From NCBI GenBank assembly GCA_036320915.1, contig JAXBDG010000002.1, positions 3,748,001 to 3,812,000 of the forward strand: a stretch of DNA of 64,000 nucleotides, read 5' to 3'. This document shows, in pieces, positions 48,362-59,753 of this stretch; the stretch's first letter is position 1; the number at the start of each line of letters is the position of its first letter. A program made the position numbers and the translations under genes. The DNA comes from Linnemannia elongata. Its lineage: Eukaryota; Mortierellomycota; Mortierellomycetes; Mortierellales; Mortierellaceae. Below the pieces are notes generated by a model that did no database searches, had not been told where the DNA came from, and was given only the letters and a program-made list of their open reading frames with translations.

Positions 48362-50479
48362 ATGACTACCTTGGAACAGACACAAGTCCCTACAGGAATG
48401 CCTTCCTACGGCACAATCCCTACTTCCCCTTCTCAACACCGCATCGATCTGTGTAAGTCTCATTTCCTTCCTCCCCTCCATTCATTCTCTTCACCCACCC
48501 ACCTCCATCAACCACTTACGGAACGATAGTTTGGATGATGGAAGCAGCCAAGGAAACAAGGATGAGCAAAGGGACAAGATGGAAGGAAAAAAAAAGTCCG
48601 AAAACAAACCTGCAATGTCATTCCTCCCCTTCCCAACCCTTCCCCTTACCCTTACAAAACACAACCAGTAGTAGTTAACAGACAAGAAAATAAGAAACAG
48701 GACTAATACAACTATGAACAGCGACGTACCATTTCTGCACAAAGAAAGCAACAACACAACCAACAGCAGCACCATCTGACGCCACTCCCATTAACCCTTT
48801 CTCCCTCTCCCACTTATCAATTGCCATATAGCTAAGCCAAGGTTCGATCAGTCGACATACTTGGGTCGTGTCCGGCACTTTGTACAGGTCACCTCACCTC
48901 TGAACCTATTTGTCACCAGCAAGGGCCTTGAGGATGCCAAGACTCTGATCAACGACTACAACTCTGGAAAGATCCCTGCCAATACTGATCCCGCCCGCCT
49001 TTGGCGCGCCAAAGAAGGTACTTTTTGATGGACCATTGGAGGACAAGAGGGATGATCTTTACTGTACATTGAGTTTTAGGGGATGAGTTATGTGGGAGTC
49101 AAGGTGTGCTTGGCTGTACCTTCTTTTTCTTTTCTGCTGTTGAGTGGAGCAATGGCCGAAAAAAAAAAAAAAAAAGTGGGCGTTTTTCTTTTTTTCGTCG
49201 AGGTCCCTGGCGTTTTGTTTGTTTTTTAAATTGGGGCAAAGAAAAATTCCGTGTGGGCTTGTTTCGTTTTCTTGGCTGGGGTAGAAAAAAAAATCCGCAG
49301 AGTCCGTGGGACAAAACAGGGGGGAATAGGTACATAACCAGTTTTTTGCTGCAGGCCGTCACAAATGAATTATCTCCGCAACATCATTATCCCCTTCTCT
49401 GCTCCCATTGTCCGGAGTTCATATTTTTTTTTTGTTTGTGCTGAGGTGGAGGCCATGTATAGCATATTCGAGACAAGGATCTACACAAGTACATTTTCTA
49501 ACTGGTCACTCTCTTCTCTGAACCCACTACTACTGCGCTGATATGCTACACCGGACATCGATCATCAAAAAACAACACAATGGACGAAAACAGTATGCGA
49601 CTCGACCTTGCATCCAGATACAGGAAAGCCTATCTTCTTGCCCTTCAGGATGGCTTGCTTTGTGCCCACAAACTTGCTGGTCGCCGCAGGAATGTTGATG
49701 CCCAACCCTACCGTCAAGTCAATCATGTTCTGGCAGTGGGCCAACCAGTCCGTCAACGTCGCCTTCAACTACGCCAACGCGAACAAGACCATCGAGATGG
49801 ATATGAAGGAGACTGCTGGTACGTCCTTTTTTTTTTCTCTTTTGGTTGTCCTTGAGAAAGTGTATGTCGTTATGTGTCGTTTTAGCTTTCAAAATCAATT
49901 GACCTTTTGCTTTCCCATCCCATCTTTATAATAGTGGCGTATATGTCGGCAGTGACGACATCGTGCTTTTTGGCTGTGGGCTTGAACCAGTTGGTCCCCA
50001 GGATGACATCCATCTCGCCAGGTCTGCGCACAATCTTGGGCCGCTTGGTCCCATTCACCGCCGTCGCAGCCGCAGGAACCGTCAACGTTTTCTTGATGCG
50101 CGGCAAGGAGATCAGCGAGGGCATCGATGTCTACGACAGCGAAGGAAACTCGGTCGGCAAGTCCCAAAAGGCTGGACTTTCCGCCATCACCCAGGTCGCC
50201 ATCTCGCGTATCTTGACCAACTTCCCTGTCTTGACGATTCCTCCTTTGGTCTTGTCGCAATGGGAACGGACGGCCTGGTCGCAGCAGTACCCCAAGGCGG
50301 TTATTCCTATCAACTTGGCGGTGATTTCGTTGTGTCTGATGACCGCGTTGCCTTTGGCTATTGCGGCGTTCCCTCAGTATGCGAATGTCGATGTCAAGAC
50401 GCTCGAGGAGCGGTTCTGGAACTTGAAGGATTCGAAGGGCGAGCCTATCAAGACCTTGACCTACAACAAGGGTCTCTAG
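48362..50479 (+). CDS. Sideroflexin (mitochondrial inner-membrane carrier)
   Basis: Exons 48362-48452, 48832-49017, 49594-49818 and 49935-50479 give 348 aa. Family signs are PRFDQSTYLGRVRHFVQVTSP near the N-terminus, the WRAKE then CDSTLHPDTGKP block (HPDTG is the sideroflexin signature), MFWQWANQSVNVAFNYANAN, a ring of hydrophobic helices, AAGTVNVFLMRGKEISEGI, SAITQVAISRILTNFP, and a C-terminal TYNKGL. Sideroflexins sit in the mitochondrial inner membrane; animal SFXN1 carries serine into mitochondria for one-carbon metabolism, and fungal Fsf1 is the counterpart. The substrate here is not shown by sequence. Exon 3 is placed after the CAG at 49593 because it restores the xxDSxxHPDTG spacing. 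The 576-nt intron 2 contains a 43-nt exon-like piece that would shift the frame. Confidence 0.93.
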
Positions 50480-50894
50480 AGAGGTAGCGAGCGTGTTTGT
50501 CTTCGGGGGATAACAAGTTACAGGATACCCTGGATGTCTCTTTTTTTTCATTATTGTAATTATTTGTTGTTGTTTTTTTCACTTTTTTGGTTTTGTTTTT
50601 TTTTTGTGTGTGTGGTTAGTTTCACACACACACACCCTTCCTCTCCCCTCCACCTTTATAGACAAAATGTCATGTTCAATAGCTATTTCTTTACTAAAGC
50701 TTTTTCATGCATATCATTCATATTTTTTTCGAAATGTCGCTTCTTGAACTACTTTGATACCTTTCCATGTCGCAGAGGGAAAAGTGGGAACAAAAAAAAA
50801 AAAAAAAAAAAAAATCGAATTTTTTGTATGGGATTGAATCATGGTTTATTAAATGCACCGAATAGTCTGAAAAAAAAAAAGAAAGTAGAAAGTA
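50480..50894. other. Convergent 3' region between sideroflexin and the sugar transporter
   Basis: About 415 bp, T-rich on the left and with A runs on the right. Consistent with two 3' UTRs. Confidence 0.55.
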
Positions 50895-53428
50895 TTAAAG
50901 GCGCCGGCTGAGGTACGCAGCAACAAGAGCCATAATACCTCCGAACCGCAGTACCCACCCCACCGGTTCAGGATCCTTCGCAGCCGCCCAGTGCATCCAT
51001 CCCAGATCCCCACTTCCAGGTGGTGGCGGTGTAGTAGGTGGAGGGAGGGTTGGATCTGAAGGTTGGTCCGAACGAGCAGCATTACCAATCACTGCAAACA
51101 AACAGCTTGCAATGATCGCGTCCACGAACTGCGGGAACACAATGTACATGTTGTGGACACCCAGAACCAATCCTGCGTCGAGTTGAGGACCCTTCTGTCG
51201 TTGGCGTGGTAGTTGCGGGTGGGTCTGTTTCGGCTGAGTCTCTTCAATGTCCATGTCATCCGTCGCAGTGAGTAGCGACCCATTTCCACCATTACCTCTG
51301 GTGCTGCTGTTCCCATTCTCGTCTCCTTGAACAGTACCTAGATCGCTACTGCGATCATGGTCCTCAGGACTGTCATGGCTTCCAAAACGACCTCCTTTGA
51401 TCACAGCGCCATATCCACTACCCTCGCCGCCATCCTCCTCCTCCTCGTCTTCAGCCTCCTCTTCCATGATGCGGTCCTTCATGTCACTAATAATCTCGCC
51501 AACCATCGCAAATGGGACCCACATAGCCACCGCCCAAGGAACACCACAGAGCGCGATCACAGCAGTCGCCGCCCACAGATCATCAACGAACCAAGTGGCG
51601 CCCATACAGACCGCAAACCAAACCAGCGACATGGTCCAAATGTTCTTGAGCGTGAATGGGTTCTTTGGCCACCTTTCCTGTCCAATCTCCTGTGGGGTCA
51701 ACTTTGGGATCAAGATTCCCGAAAAGACAGCGACCCCGGCCCAGCAAAGCAAAGCAAATGATCCGGCACGCTCCGTCACTGTTGGGTCGTCACCAGGGTA
51801 GCTCGGGTTCCCGCCTTCATCGTCGTGGCTGTTGTCGTAGCGGTGAATGATCTCGCCTACCCATGTGGTCGAGTAAAATAGGAATGGGAACCAACCCATC
51901 CATGCGAAAAATTGCACATTACAGATCCGTTGGATCTCACCTGGCAGCGTCCTGAAGGCCCTCCAAATGTTCCCGATCGTACTCCACACCGACCTATCGA
52001 CCATTCATGGGATGTAAAGGTTTAGTATCGTGGGGGAAGGTGGCAAATCATCACCAGGGTCATACAAGCACTCATGTACTTCTCAGCATTCCTGCTTACC
52101 GCTTGTTATCGTCTTCAGTAGGCTTGTAGGGAACCTCCTTGACGCTCAGACAACAAATACCCAAACACGAGATGAAAAAGATCATTGCCAGGTTGGCCAA
52201 AATCTTGATCTGTGTATCGCCCAGGACTGGAGCAAAGTACATGGCCAGATTCAAGTTGCCTGCAAAAAAACCGACCACAGAACCCAAGTTGTTCATCCAT
52301 CCTGACCAGGCATTTCCGACCTCCTGCTGGTCTGTTGGTGGGATGTCCATGATGAGGGAGCGACAACTCGCTTGTACTGCGTTGATCGAAAAATCCAAAC
52401 AGTAGAACCCAACGACAGCCAGTCCAATTGTCCAAGCTTTGACCTATCAGGAATTCATCATGATGGGAGGAAGGAAGAAGATACGTGAGTATAGCGTCAC
52501 TTTTCAGCACGTACGTCCATCATGCGCGCGAAAATATTCAAGAGTGCCCAATCAAAAAATAAAAAAAAAAACCAGAAAGGAAAACCTTACAGCGCTCTCA
52601 ACATCAGTATCATCATCGCCCACGGTGGCTCTGCCACCTCTACTTCTAGTTCCAACAAAAGCCTGAGCAATCTCCTTAGCATAGGCGACCATATACATCG
52701 AACAGACTGTCAATACAGCCCCAATCAAAATAAAAGGCCGTCTCCTGCCGAGTTTCCAATCCAAAGAATCACTAAACACACCGACGACGGGCTGGATAAT
52801 CAGCCCAGAGAGGGGTCCTGCGAGCCAGACGAGTGGGGTGAGTGTCTTTGGGATCCCGAGTGAGAGGAGGTAGGGTGTTCCATACCCTAACTCTACCGTC
52901 CCTATTGAAACGAGAGGGAGAAAGTGGGGAAAGGGGGGGTGAAAAACAAAGAGAGCAACAAAGTGTGAGAAGGTTGCGCTGATGATGACACAATTATTAT
53001 TATTATTATTTTTTTGTGGAGAAGGTTGAAGAAGCAACGCACACACAAACAAAACAGACACAAACAAATATGAGGGCCCTCCACCCTGCTGTTTACTGCT
53101 TCTGTTATTTCCTTCTTCTCATTCAAGGTTGAGACAGGCGTGTTTGCAATAGGATGATGTGGGAATGTAAAAGTGCCACCACAACAACAACATAACATAA
53201 CAACTTACATGTGAATTGTACACCAAGCATACACACGGTCATTCGTGCGATATCGATGGTAGACAACCATCGTTTAAAGTTGGACGAACGTCGTCGAGAT
53301 AATTGATGCGTCGGTCTCGGGGTTGCAATTGCTGTAGATGTCGTTGTGGGAGGACGGTGCAGGAGCGAGTCTTGTTCTGTGGGGCCGAAGGATGTACTCC
53401 GCCTCTTGGTGTGCTGAGATGTAGCCAT
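50895..53428 (-). CDS. SUT/SLC45-like sugar:proton symporter (GPH/MFS)
   Basis: Exons in transcript order: 53428-53209, 52901-52591, 52443-52100, 51993-50895, giving 657 aa. Hallmarks of the sucrose-transporter/SLC45 family are a first-helix segment ending VELGYGTPYLLSLGIP, then WLAGPLSGLIIQPVVGVFSD, and the loop LGRRRPFILIGA. Further helices include DFSINAVQASCRSLIMD and WMGWFPFLFYSTTWVGE. About 12 membrane segments are visible. A long acidic, Gly/Ser-rich cytosolic loop (about 51200-51480 on the DNA) separates the last two or three. Fission yeast Sut1 (maltose/sucrose) is a characterised relative; the substrate here is unknown. The N-terminal Arg/Ser-rich tail precedes the first TM. The terminal helix ends in YLSRRL. 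Upstream lies the GT71 gene on the same strand. Confidence 0.88.
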
Positions 53429-53959
53429 AAGGAGTAAGCAACTGTCGCAGTAGGGGTGGTAGTATTAGTGGCTGTATTAATGAGTGTCTGCTAGTTGCTT
53501 GGTTGCCTGGTGAATGAGAAGAGTGAATGGAGAGTATGGCGTTGTCGCCGTGTAAGAAGTGAGGAGGGGGAGGAATGTGTGAGTTGTATGTGTGCGAATG
53601 TAAACAAGGAGAAGAAAAGAAGAGAAACAAAAAGAAGGGAGAGAAGACTCATCTCGGGTAGTTCTCTTTGAAGAAAGAAAGAAAAAAAGAAGAGGCGAGG
53701 CCTGACCCTGACCATGACTGACCCTGACCGCACCAAAGATTAGCCTTTGACGTAATGAATCAGACACATTAAAGAACTAAAGGGTCCATGCACACAGCAC
53801 CAATCAACAATCCACCACGAGACAATTGACAATAAAAATAACGATTCTTAATGAGGATATGAAAAGACAACAATTACAATAAGACAACTAACTATGGTAG
53901 GGGTGAAGAAGAGAAGGAAAGAAAGTAGGAAAGAAAGAAAGAAACAAGGAAGTGAAGAA
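53429..53959. other. Intergenic region between the sugar transporter and the GT71 gene
   Basis: About 530 bp: promoter and leader of the transporter and 3' end of the upstream gene, both read on the minus strand. Nothing further recognised. Confidence 0.5.
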
Positions 53960-56168
53960 CTACATAGAAGCCCAGTCGTGCTCCTTGGGATCAACTCCCT
54001 TCCCACCCCAGATCTTCGCCTCATCCTCCTTTCCAACTCGATCCATCTCTACAAAACTCTCCGTCAACCTCTTCTTCTCTTCCTCCAACAAATGCACTGA
54101 TCCACCATACATACAACTCTCATAGAAGATCCATTCCGGATCCTTCTCATCCTCTCCCCCCTCTTCCTCATCCTTCTCAACTTCATCCATACTCGCCTTC
54201 CTCAAATCCCAAAGCAATTCTCGCTGCAACTCCTTGTCCCTCACATTCCTCTCTCTGTGCAAAGACATTCCTCCACCAGCCATCCAATACTTGAAATCCA
54301 GAGTCCGTTGGACACCCTCGTTCTTGTTCCGCATCAAACCACCGTTCCACCACATGGGTTGGCCAAGGTAATCGAGATGCAGTTGCGCTCCACAAACCGA
54401 CTCCTTCTCAAGGACGGGTCGCTTCTTCTGGCGCTCAATCTCATCTCTATCCATCTGCCTCTCCACCTCACTCCTTCCATCTCCCTCCTGCTCCAAACGC
54501 GCCTCCAGCTTCTCAATCTCCTTGACCGGATCATCCCTCAACTCACCCACAACGCCACCATACGTCCTCATGAACGAATACGGCTCCTGGACCATCTCAA
54601 ACCCGACCCAGAACGTTTCCTTGTCGCCATAAAACACCTTATAACTATGCAGATCCCGTTCCCATTTGCTGTTCATCTTGCAGATCGCCAAGAGTCCATT
54701 CAAACGAGTCTTCTTGTTGATGACGACGACACCAGACTCCTGTTCGTGGGTGCTGATGCCCTTGAAGGACCGGAGTTGGTTGGGGAGGGTGGACATGATG
54801 GGCATCATGGAACGGATCCAGTCTGGACCGGAGTGCCAGTCGGGGAAGAGGGTTCTGTCGTAGAAGAATAGGCTTCCTGTTGCCTTGTATCCCGGGTCCT
54901 CAAACAACTTTGCCGGGTCCTGGTTTTTTTTGTCATTTTTGCACATGGAGGAAAAGAAAAAGGGTGAGATTTTTTGCTAGCTCGCTTCGTGAAAAATAGG
55001 GGAGGCGAAAATGAAGGATGGAACAATGCAACAAAAGGAGCCAGTCTACTCACCTGCAGGAAGTAGGCGTCAGAGTCGACGAGCATGGCCTCCTCAAACC
55101 TTGAAGCCAACAACGAGAACGCCTTGATTGACCACCCACCCAGCTTCATATAATCATTATCCAAAAACTCTGTAATATCCAACACCTCAATATCATTCGT
55201 CATCTCTCTCACATACTCCTGTCGCTCCCTCGAAAGATCTCCATCGCCCATATGGAACAACTGAATCGGTAAGTCAGGTTGTAACCTCCGAATGGCCTGG
55301 ATCGACGAGACAATAAACTTGAATTGGTTATTCCCCGCACACAACACGAACCCTTTACCCCTGTAAGAGTCTTGCAACGAGAAACTGGTCCGATGTTTGA
55401 GATGCAAGAACGGGTACAACCGCTTCTCCAACCGGAGAAAGAAATCGACATCTGCACGCTTGGGCGCCAACTCCTTCACAAAGACGCGTTCTTTCTCTCT
55501 GGAATCCTCACCAGGGAGGGAGTCATAGACAGGTCGGAGGAAATTAAAGAGCGATTTGTAGACGCGTTCGGCGCGGCTGGTACGAGCGAAATCGAGTTGG
55601 GACTTTTCGGTGACTATTTCGTGAACGCTGTATTCGGGCTTGAGGAGGTCGCTCATCATGTCGTAGCCCATTGCTGTGCGCAGCGCTGCAGAGTCGGCCG
55701 CCGTCCAGACCGGGATGTCGTACGGGATTGCCACATCGTGCGTCAAATACAACTCCTCTGGCACCTTTTTTTTTTTTTTTTTTTTTTTTGTTTTTATGTT
55801 GGATCGTCAATAGAAAAGTGGTGTGCGTTAGGACGATGGATGGGAGGGTTACTCCAAGCATAGAGTAATCAACTGAAAGCTCACAAACAAGCAAAATGTC
55901 GTACCTCAAAAGTTCGCAAAGGCGTCTCATCAACAACAGCAGCATACTGCTGGTTCAACGGATTTTGTTGCCGCTGCTGGTTAACATGCTGCTGCACAAG
56001 AACCTGTTCTGGCATCGACCCCACTCCTGTCCCAACAGTACCTCGGGTAGCAGCTCCATTATCATCGCCCGCGACCCTCCAGTACTGCTGACAGATCAAC
56101 AAAAATCCGACATTGACCGCCACCGCCGCTACAAGCTTCAGAATCGGGGATCGCTTGATGCTATGCAT
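53960..56168 (-). CDS. Mnn1-like alpha-mannosyltransferase (GT71)
   Basis: Exons in transcript order: 56168-55905, 55764-55054, 54919-53960, giving 644 aa. It is a type II membrane protein: short basic N-terminus (MHSIKRSP), one TM anchor (ILKLVAAVAVNVGFLLI), a Gln-rich stem, then the catalytic domain. Motifs of the Mnn1/GT71 family are KGFVLCAGNNQFKFIVSSI, PIQLFHMGDGDLS, MKLGGWSIKAFSLLASRFEE, the DxD-type LVDSDAYFLQ (Asp-Ser-Asp, about residue 314), LFEDPGYKATGSLFFYDRT, and EQESGVVVINK. It should act in the Golgi, adding mannose to N- or O-glycans. Intron 1 ends in an A-rich tract directly before AG, not a pyrimidine tract. The splice is supported because it brings VPEELYLTH into frame. Two upstream exons would not fit better. 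Confidence 0.88.
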
Positions 56169-57176
56169 GATCGACTTCTTGTCCTTGTGATTGGTGTTGT
56201 TGGCGAGGTGGTGTGAAAGGTGTTGGTATTGCCTGGCGTGCTGTTTTTGTTGTTCGTTGAAGACTGCCAGTTGTTGCTGTTGTTGTTGGTGTTGTCGTCT
56301 TCTACTCTGTCGTGGTTTGGGATCTTGGAAGAACGTAATGGTGGAAGCAGCCTCTGAAAGAAGGAGGGGTTAGAATGGCTATGAATTGAACGAAGGAAGG
56401 TATAGATTGTTCAAGAGAAAAGAAGAAATGAAGAGGGCAGGGAGAGGGTATATATTGACGATGTAAACTGAAAAGGAATGCGGGAAGAGAAAGTTGCAAA
56501 AGATAGACAATGGATAAAGAAAGTGAGAAAAGAAAAGGTGTAGATCAGGGACTATAAATCGAGAATGAAAATGTCACAGGAGACCTAGGCTGAGTTGAAC
56601 ATCACCCTTCCTTCGTTCCCTCCCTCTCCTCTCCTCTTCTATCACTCTTCATTTTGATGTCTCCTCGCCCCTTTGTTGGCTAGGAATGCCTTTTCCCTTC
56701 CCTTCCTTTTCGTCAACACTAAAGGGAGCGCATTCTTTCCCATCTTTTTATCTCCTTCCCTCCTCCGCCTTCCCTTTCTCCTTCTTTGCCACATACACAA
56801 CATAACATAAGATCATCAGCATAGACCAATCCCCCCTGGCAATGTCGCGGGAGATACACTCTTTCCTCCCCTCCCTCCCTCCAAGTTCATGAATCGATTA
56901 GTCAATAGGATTATGACCCAATGACTCTCTCTTCTCTCCATCCCTATCCACCATCCTTCATTCAACCCCCTTTCCTTGGACTAGCCCCCTTCTTTTCCTT
57001 TGTCTCTCACTCGATTCTCGTTTACACCGGCCAAAAACTCACTTTTAGTTGTCTTCCTTCCTCCCATTTGCACATCATTTTCCTTATTCGCTTCCTTTGT
57101 TGCGGCTCTATGGCGATTTTTATTTTATTTTATTTTTTATTTAGCGATGAAATAATGTTGTTATCCATGGTGGGTG
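56169..57176. other. Intergenic region between the GT71 and Tco89-like genes
   Basis: About 1 kb between two minus-strand genes. It is GT71 promoter and leader (purine-rich on plus, so pyrimidine-rich on minus) and the 3' UTR of the Tco89-like gene. No gene supported. Confidence 0.5.
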
Positions 57177-59753
57177 TTACCCATGGTGCTGTTGACGATA
57201 GTTTTGTTGTTGCTGGTGATGGTGCTGTTGCTGCTGCTGCTGTTGGTGGTGTTGTTGTTGCTGCTGTTGTTGTTGCTGTTGCTGCTGTTGTTGTTGTTGC
57301 TGATGGTGCAACTGCTGCAACTGGTGAATCTGTCGAAGCGTCATCTTGCCAGAGTCCCCACCTGAAGGACCAGCACCTCCAGGACCGTTCTGTAGCCCTA
57401 ACCCGACATGCCCCTGCTGCTGCTGCTGCTGCTGCTGTAGCTGTTGCATCCGTTGCTGCTGTCCCTGATGACCATTCAGCTGCTGGAGAGAACGGTGATG
57501 CTGCAGTGGTCGATGCTGTTGCTGGTCCAGCACAGGAGACTGGCCCTGAGACGAAGGGTGAGGAGACTGGGGCTGGGAGACCGAAGCCTTGTTGGCCGCC
57601 ACCACCGCAGCAGCAGCTTGCTGTTGGAGCTGTAAGGGCGACTTGCCACTCCGTGCCAGACATCTCAAAAGACTCTCCATCGAAGGATCAAGTGTCGTCC
57701 GAACACACTTGTACTCACGCTGAATCCGGTCCATCTCCTTCTGCATCCTTCCGCGGCGCGCCATCTCATCTTCATCCACATCCTGCAAATTCTCTCTCTG
57801 CAACCACAACTTTTGCTGAGTTCGAGAGAGTGTTCCTGTCTTGGATCCACCGCCAGCCATGTTGGACTGTGCCACTGCAGCGGCTGCAATCGCAGAGGCC
57901 GTCGCGGCTGAGCCCAGTCCAGTCGAAAACGGACCTGTGGCCTGTCCCGTGGCCGATGCAGGGGCAGGGGTAGCAGAAGACATGTCGGGCAGGTTCTCAT
58001 CCGAAGACGAAGTCGTCACAATCGTTGGGGGTATCAAATTCTTGGAGATAGTGGTCGACTTCGGTGCTGACGAACTCAATTGGGGTTGGGAGGGCGATGC
58101 AGGGTAAAACTTGGAGGTATAGCCGGTGCGCTGTTGGGGTGAGGTAGCGTTCGACTTGTCGTGTAAACTCTTGGGCGACCGTCGAATCTGTCCTGGTGAA
58201 CCTGTTTGGGGGTGGTGGAGGTCATCCTCGTTGGCTGCGTGGGAGGCCGATGTGGCAGCATTAGTTCCAGTGAGGAACTTGGAAACCAGCTCTACTGCCG
58301 GGGAGGGCTGTAACGTGGGTGACGATGCCGACAACTTTCCAGAAGCACTCTGGCTTCCTTGAGCACGAGAACTCTCAGAAGAAACAGTCGAAGGGGAGGT
58401 GTCTCCTGCAACAGCGCCTTGTTTAGGGGGGATGGCCATGACAGTGTGAGTTGTGACTTTTGTAAGGGAAGGAAGAGTGGTTGTCGAGGAACTTGGGTCG
58501 AGAAGCATTGACATGCGCTTGGACTTTGGCGAGGTCCTCGAGAGGGCACGGTGTCTAGGTTTGGGCGACTCGGATAGGTTTTGCGACTCGTGGATGCTGG
58601 CTGAACTCTTGTGTGTCGTGTGAGAATGTGATCCCTCGCCGCCGCCGCCCATGCCGTTCGATACCACCTCGGGAGGGTTGCTCTTGCTCTTTTCCAAAGC
58701 ATGACCTCGGCGCTCACTCGTACTCGTATGGGTTGACTGAGATGTTGGCTGGCGATCTCTGGCCTGCCCGTCTGCTGTTGCAGCTTGCTGTTGTTCCTGA
58801 TGCTGAGTTGATCCACTCTGTCTTGATTCCCCTTGACTTTGGTTCGACCGACTACGCTCCCGGACTCTTGTCTGCTCCTGCTCCTGATGAGCCTCCTCCG
58901 TGATAGTGGTTGACGGATCCTGTCCGGCAGCTTGGAGAGAGAGGTCTTGAATCGTTCGTGCCAGAGTAGAGTCAATCAAAGTCTTTGCGAGCGACTCGTC
59001 CTCCCTGCTAGATGCCGCCACAGGTCCATGTCGGTCTGAACCTCTTGCTCCTTTCTCGTCTCTTGAATCAATGTTGGAAGCAACTGCTACAGGGACAGCA
59101 GCTGAGGCAGCAGTGGAGGATGACGTCGGAGCTGCTGTTGATGCTGCATGGTATTGACTGTCGTGACCTTGTGAGCCACGGGAAGCATGGCGTTGATGTT
59201 GCTGCTGTTGCTGTTGCTGGCGATGATATTGGGCAATTTGTTCTGCTTCATCGTCACCCTCGGTCTCTTCTCCTGTGGTCTCTGGATCAGTTGCTGGCCC
59301 TTGAAGTTGCTGCCGGTGATTGCTGTTGTTGCTGCTATCTCTGACCTTATTATCATAATCCTCTGCCTCTACTAGGACGGTATCGTCTCCGACCTCGAAT
59401 TGAGCTTTGCGCCTACGGTGGTGGCCATGTCCGTCCGACTCTGCTTGGCCGTTCACCTGTCGGGAAGCACTGGCTCCTCCTCCTGTAGAAGAAGCGACTG
59501 GTTGCTTAACCGCCCCTGTCGAGTTGTCGGCGGTGGGAATAGTAGTATCGGGCTTGATATCCGTGTCCGTTAGTTCCGTTGGCATGGTAGTAGTGGAAGC
59601 CATTGTATCCTGACGAAGCGATCTGCGGGTCTTGTTGGAGTGTTGTTCGGAGGAGGAGGAGGAGGAGTGGGGAGTGTGGTGGAAGGATGAGTGATGATGA
59701 GAAGAGGAGGGAGGAAAGGTCGAGAGGGAGTTGTCAGGGACAGGGTCTTCCAT
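57177..59753 (-). CDS. TORC1 subunit Tco89-like protein
   Basis: A single frame of 858 aa. Tco89 is a fungal TORC1 accessory subunit that anchors the complex at the vacuole and helps amino-acid signalling. The diagnostic block is near residues 640-695: LSRTQQKLWLQRENLQ, then MDRIQREYKCVRTTLDPSMESLLRC, matching the TQQKL.LQR and REY..VR patterns of fungal Tco89 proteins. An upstream region (KPRHRALSRTSPKSKRMSMLLDP) is also of a type seen in that family. The rest is disordered, rich in Ser/Gln/His, and the last 80 residues are mostly Gln encoded by mixed CAA/CAG. The ATG at 59753 is the first; an internal Met 50 residues later is an alternative. The wide plus-strand frame over the same DNA (56921-57973) is the CAG/CTG complement and is not a gene. 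Confidence 0.75.
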   Translation of the reverse strand: MEDPVPDNSLSTFPPSSSHHHSSFHHTPHSSSSSSEQHSNKTRRSLRQDTMASTTTMPTELTDTDIKPDTTIPTADNSTGAVKQPVASSTGGGASASRQVNGQAESDGHGHHRRRKAQFEVGDDTVLVEAEDYDNKVRDSSNNSNHRQQLQGPATDPETTGEETEGDDEAEQIAQYHRQQQQQQQHQRHASRGSQGHDSQYHAASTAAPTSSSTAASAAVPVAVASNIDSRDEKGARGSDRHGPVAASSREDESLAKTLIDSTLARTIQDLSLQAAGQDPSTTITEEAHQEQEQTRVRERSRSNQSQGESRQSGSTQHQEQQQAATADGQARDRQPTSQSTHTSTSERRGHALEKSKSNPPEVVSNGMGGGGEGSHSHTTHKSSASIHESQNLSESPKPRHRALSRTSPKSKRMSMLLDPSSSTTTLPSLTKVTTHTVMAIPPKQGAVAGDTSPSTVSSESSRAQGSQSASGKLSASSPTLQPSPAVELVSKFLTGTNAATSASHAANEDDLHHPQTGSPGQIRRSPKSLHDKSNATSPQQRTGYTSKFYPASPSQPQLSSSAPKSTTISKNLIPPTIVTTSSSDENLPDMSSATPAPASATGQATGPFSTGLGSAATASAIAAAAVAQSNMAGGGSKTGTLSRTQQKLWLQRENLQDVDEDEMARRGRMQKEMDRIQREYKCVRTTLDPSMESLLRCLARSGKSPLQLQQQAAAAVVAANKASVSQPQSPHPSSQGQSPVLDQQQHRPLQHHRSLQQLNGHQGQQQRMQQLQQQQQQQQGHVGLGLQNGPGGAGPSGGDSGKMTLRQIHQLQQLHHQQQQQQQQQQQQQQQQQHHQQQQQQQHHHQQQQNYRQQHHG

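Noticed and set aside
49446..49488. 43-nt exon-like piece (VEAMYSIFETR) within sideroflexin intron 2
   Set aside because: Including it would break the phase into exon 3 and separate WRAKE from CDSTLHPDTG, against the family pattern. At most a rare poison exon.
51397..51801. Plus-strand frames antisense to the sugar transporter
   Set aside because: Shadows of the minus-strand gene, which has clear SUT/SLC45 motifs.
56921..57973. Plus-strand 350-codon frame opposite the Tco89-like gene
   Set aside because: Val/Ala/Leu-rich complement of the CAG/CAA tract. The minus strand carries the Tco89 motif.
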